From the NCBI GenBank assembly GCA_037957365.1, contig JARHVA010000123.1:840501-904500 (forward strand): a DNA stretch of 64,000 nt, given 5' to 3'. Both the position numbers and the translations under genes were made by a program. The stretch is from Torreya grandis. Taxonomy: Eukaryota; Streptophyta; Pinopsida; Cupressales; Taxaceae. The notes below the pieces were generated by a model. That model was not told the DNA's origin. It saw only the letters and a list, made by a program, of their open reading frames with translations, and ran no database searches. Positions 60,650 through 64,000 of the stretch are shown here, piece after piece (position 1 is the first letter of the stretch; the number at the start of each line of letters is the position of its first letter).

Positions 60650-61500
60650 ATTATAAATGTATTATTACTATCATTTTAGTCCTCTTGCCTTCCCTCCAAG
60701 GTATTAAAACCAATTCTCCAATGCTTCTTTGACTTGCTTGTTGGATTGTTTGATAATGATGGCTTCAATATGGATGGTTTAATGTATTCTTGGATTCTAG
60801 GATGGATGCAAGATAGTATCTAGGCTTATTACAGCTGATATATGCAAGCAAGAATGGCTTCTCAGTTTCTAATTAGTCTAACCAAGCTCCATGCTTGGTT
60901 ATTTATAGGGTGATGGAGGAGAATTAAAAATAATTTTAAATTCATTAGAATTCTCTAGTTTTAGAGATTTATAGAAAGTTAGGGAAAGCTCTAAATTTTA
61001 GAAGCTTCTAGATTAGATTAGTAGTTAATAAAGATTAGTTAGGGGTTTTAAGGAGGTTTAAGGATATAGGTGTGTAGGACAAGCTAGGGATAGGTTATTT
61101 GGGGGGTAGGTAGAATATATTTGAATTTTAAATTGGCAAGTGGCCAAGCAGTTAATAAATGAGGTGGGATTAGTGTTTTGATAGGATGTTAGTGGGATAA
61201 TGAAGGGATTAATATGTCATAGGAGTGTAATAAGGTTATCATGATGTAATAAATATATGATAGGGGATATGATTTAATTATTTAGTGAAAATAGGATTAA
61301 TTAAGATAAATAATGGGATTAGTGGAATAGTTAGGGCGAGTGGATTTAGGTGTATAGACCATCTTAGCTTACACTCCCAATATTTTGAATAGTTTTGGGG
61401 TTCTCACTAGTGAAGATAAATTTTCTACCCATTTTGCGTTCATCACATCACCTTTAGTGGTATAAATTCAAGATATCGTCTAGTCTATTTTTTCACTCAT
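60650..61500 (-). mobile_element. LTR-like sequence of family G, minus orientation
   Basis: Reverse-complement counterpart of 7490-8170. On the minus strand a C/T-rich block with CTACCCCCCAAAT and CTAGAGAATTCTAATG leads to TATAAATAACCAAGCATGG. Similarity is patchy but colinear over several hundred bases. No coding partner, PBS or terminal duplication was identified. Confidence 0.4.
60900..60907 (-). promoter_or_regulatory. TATA box of the inverted family G LTR
   Basis: The minus strand reads TATAAATA followed by ACCAA, as at 8029-8036. Confidence 0.4.
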
Positions 61501-61509
61501 CCCTTTTGT

Positions 61510-63608
61510 ATCTTATATAGTTATTAAGGTTAATTGTGTGATTTTTGTTAATATGAAATCTTGATGAGCATATTTAGGATGATAGATACTAGTTTATGTG
61601 GTATTATTTTTATGTATTTCATGTTCTTATTTAACATTATTTCTTCCCATTATTTGTTTTTATTTCTCTCTTTTTCTTCTAATCTACCCTTGCCTTCTTC
61701 CATATGCTTTTTATCATATTATTCCATTATCTTTTAAACTACTTCGTATCTATCTTCCTAATTTCCTTATCCTTCTCTCCTTATGCTAATATATTTCCTT
61801 ATTTTTCCTTTTTTTTCTTTATTTTATCACTCTTTCCTCTATATTTAGTTCCCCCAACTGTCTAGACCAAATTTCTCCATAATTCACATTTCTTTAGGAT
61901 CTCCCCTCTTTACACATGCCATCCCTTAGGTTCTTGGCCCCTAAAGGAAATTATTACCAATTTTGATTAATATTTTATCCACAAATAATTTCTAGATTAG
62001 GATTTACATGATTTGTATAAATATTCCCATTGTTCCATCTAGGAACTCAATTTTTATAGCATCAAATCTTATCCAGTGTTGAAGTGTCAAGACAAAAAGG
62101 AAAGCATCAAGAGAAATTTCAAACTAGTATTCAATTGCTTCTATCCAAGGCTTGTATATTTTTTTAAGGTTTTATAACATCTCTATAGTGAACTTGATAG
62201 GTTGTGGATTCCATAACCTAGTTGTCTTCGAGTGTCTAACATGCTTGAGAATCCAAGGCCACAATAATTAGTAAAATGTAATGTAATACTCTTTATCTAG
62301 TGTGTGGAAAATATCATTCTTAATAAATGGTAAATATTATCTAATTATTTTTGACTCAATGTGAAAAAAATCTAATTAGTCTATATCACCATTCCTTTAT
62401 TTATATTAGCATGGGTTTCCAAAAAAAGAGTGGGTAACTTTCCCTAGACATTAGTAAGACAAATTCTATGTAGTGCCACCAAATTTTGACATAGATTATA
62501 ATATTTGGAATAAATAAAAATGGGTTTGTTGAGACTTCAGTTAGATATTGTATTAAACATGAATTAATATTAGTAATGTTCTTTATTGAGTTATAAAAAT
62601 ATATAATTAAAATTAGCTCTATTATTTATTTAGATATCTCATACATAAAACACATATTTCATAATATATATATTTATTCATATATAAACATCCATTACAT
62701 TCCACACATAATTTTTATCTTTATACCTCTATTTTCATTATTATAATCTCTTATATCATCCTATAATCTCTCTATCACTTATGATAAACTTACCACTTAT
62801 TATTTTATCCATTGCAATGGTGAAGTCTAAATACCTACATGATACTTCTATGTAACCAATAAACATGTCCATAGGACATGCCCCTTCTTTATTTAATACA
62901 CTTGATGTTACTGTGATGTATTGTACCATGCCACATAGAATAGAAATTAAGAATCCTTTATTTTTTAAATTTTAAGGTAATATTCATATTGTGGTATGTT
63001 TGGATTTTTTGTGGTGATGATTTATGACTCTATCTTTAACTATTTAATCCTACTAATAGACACATAATAAGACAATGGATTTCCTACCATTGGATCTTCT
63101 CCAACTGTTAATGATTTTGGATTTTTATATTTTTATTTTTTAGGGTCTTAAAAAGTATCAGGATATTTTTTATATTGTTTTATTTATCATAGATACCAAT
63201 ATATTTTTTTCATTACATTTTTCTAGATATTGATGGTAAATTAGGGAAAGAAGGGTAATTTATATTTTATAGGTGATCAAAGTAAAAGAACACAACATTT
63301 AGTAAGGGTTTTGAAGGCAACAATCTAATTAACACAATCATGAATGTTTTTTTGTCTCCATATTTCACTTCCTTGGGTTCACCTTACACTTGAGACATTG
63401 TTTGGAGAATACAAACACTCTGGATAAAGTTCTTTATTTAAGACATATTTTTTGGGTTAGCTCCATATCACATCTTGATGAACATTTTATTTATTAAAAC
63501 CTAATAAGTATTACTAATTATTTTGATATTGAAGATACATCTCTAAATATTACATTCCATGCCTTTTATATATTTTTTAAGTTAATTAATTAGGATTAAT
63601 TTTTTAGT

Positions 63609-63642
<34 letters not shown>

Positions 63643-64000
63643 CATAGTTAAGTGTTATATATATTTATATTGTAATATATTTTATATCCATTTATTTGTA
63701 CCACATTTTGGTGAATGTGTGGTCTCTTACACCCCTTTTAGGGTTAAGTTTTCCACATATTGTGTAACACATAAAATTTAGAACCGTTCTAGGGTTAAAA
63801 TTTGCTAGATTTAAAAATACCTAATCTCTATTTACATGATCTCAAGCCATGGGTTATTAATTTTATATTTGAAACCTTGGATCTATTTAAAAAGTGTAAT
63901 TACATATGTGTTTTTACCTATATAAACCTATTTTTTTACAAATATTGTTATTGCAATGCTTTTGGTATTGTTTTGTGCATATGGATCATTGGTTCGAATT
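61510..64000. other. AT-rich terminal stretch, no gene recognised
   Basis: Contains a pyrimidine-rich segment (about 61620-61860) and a (TA)n tract (63611-63640). At 61955-61985 a short run (ATTATTACCAATTTTGAT) is similar to the start of the element A LTR, but it is too short to call. Confidence 0.45.
63611..63640. repeat. (TA)n microsatellite
   Basis: About 15 TA units. Confidence 0.95.

Noticed and set aside
61955..61985. Possible fragment of the element A LTR start
   Set aside because: Similarity covers only about 30 AT-rich bases, too little to separate from chance.
63985..64000. GGTTCGAATT at the right end, like a tRNA B box
   Set aside because: No A box or cloverleaf-compatible sequence lies in the preceding 60 bases; probably chance.

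Overview
This window looks like intergenic DNA from a large, AT-rich plant genome (GC about 30% by eye). I find no intact host gene, no tRNA or rRNA gene and nothing prokaryotic. The content is old LTR retrotransposons, mostly Ty3/gypsy, all broken by stops, frameshifts and deletions. Low GC, old decayed gypsy elements of the Tat type and transition-rich decay suggest a gymnosperm or another giant-genome plant. A species cannot be named from this alone.

The core of the window (about 12.3-59.2 kb) is a nest of elements that can be unpicked from split LTRs and target-site duplications. The outermost is D' (+ strand), a Tat-like element whose 3' part is 24269-29241 and whose 3' LTR resumes at 58232-59235. 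Element C (29242-58231, +), a Tat-like gag-pol element with LTRs of about 2.1 kb, sits inside that 3' LTR. C is itself interrupted three times: a 2.57 kb non-autonomous Copia-like element F in its 5' LTR (31002-33567, minus), an insertion of about 1 kb with a coiled-coil reading frame in its gag (about 34755-35790, minus), and a 14.5 kb element D (43245-57777, +) in its 3' LTR. D belongs to the same family as D', so that family was active both before and after C arrived. On the left, a third copy of the family, B (minus, 12310-24268), abuts D' and carries element A (14210-21025, +), a tRNA-Met-primed gypsy element, inserted next to its gag.

The D family (B, D, D') encodes gag and a decayed protease, has no reverse transcriptase that I can find, and in D and D' carries an antisense plant-mobile-domain gene between the pol remnant and the 3' LTR. 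Its LTR holds a telomere-like motif beside a TATA box and a splice-donor-like site, and its long leader has tandem hairpin repeats. Element C has gag, protease, an extra RNase H ahead of the RT, then RT, RNase H and integrase. Its protease region contains a perfect 452-bp palindrome centred on an AT tract, which is sharply out of keeping with the decay around it.

Outside the nest, 1-12.3 kb holds a decayed reading frame (1.3-2.5 kb), two arrays of a palindromic minisatellite (3.3-4.1 and 6.0-6.6 kb), an LTR-like sequence (about 7.5-8.2 kb) with a related inverted copy at 60.7-61.5 kb, and a 330-bp direct repeat pair (9.8 and 11.2 kb). The remaining 59.2-64 kb is AT-rich DNA with simple repeats and no recognisable gene.
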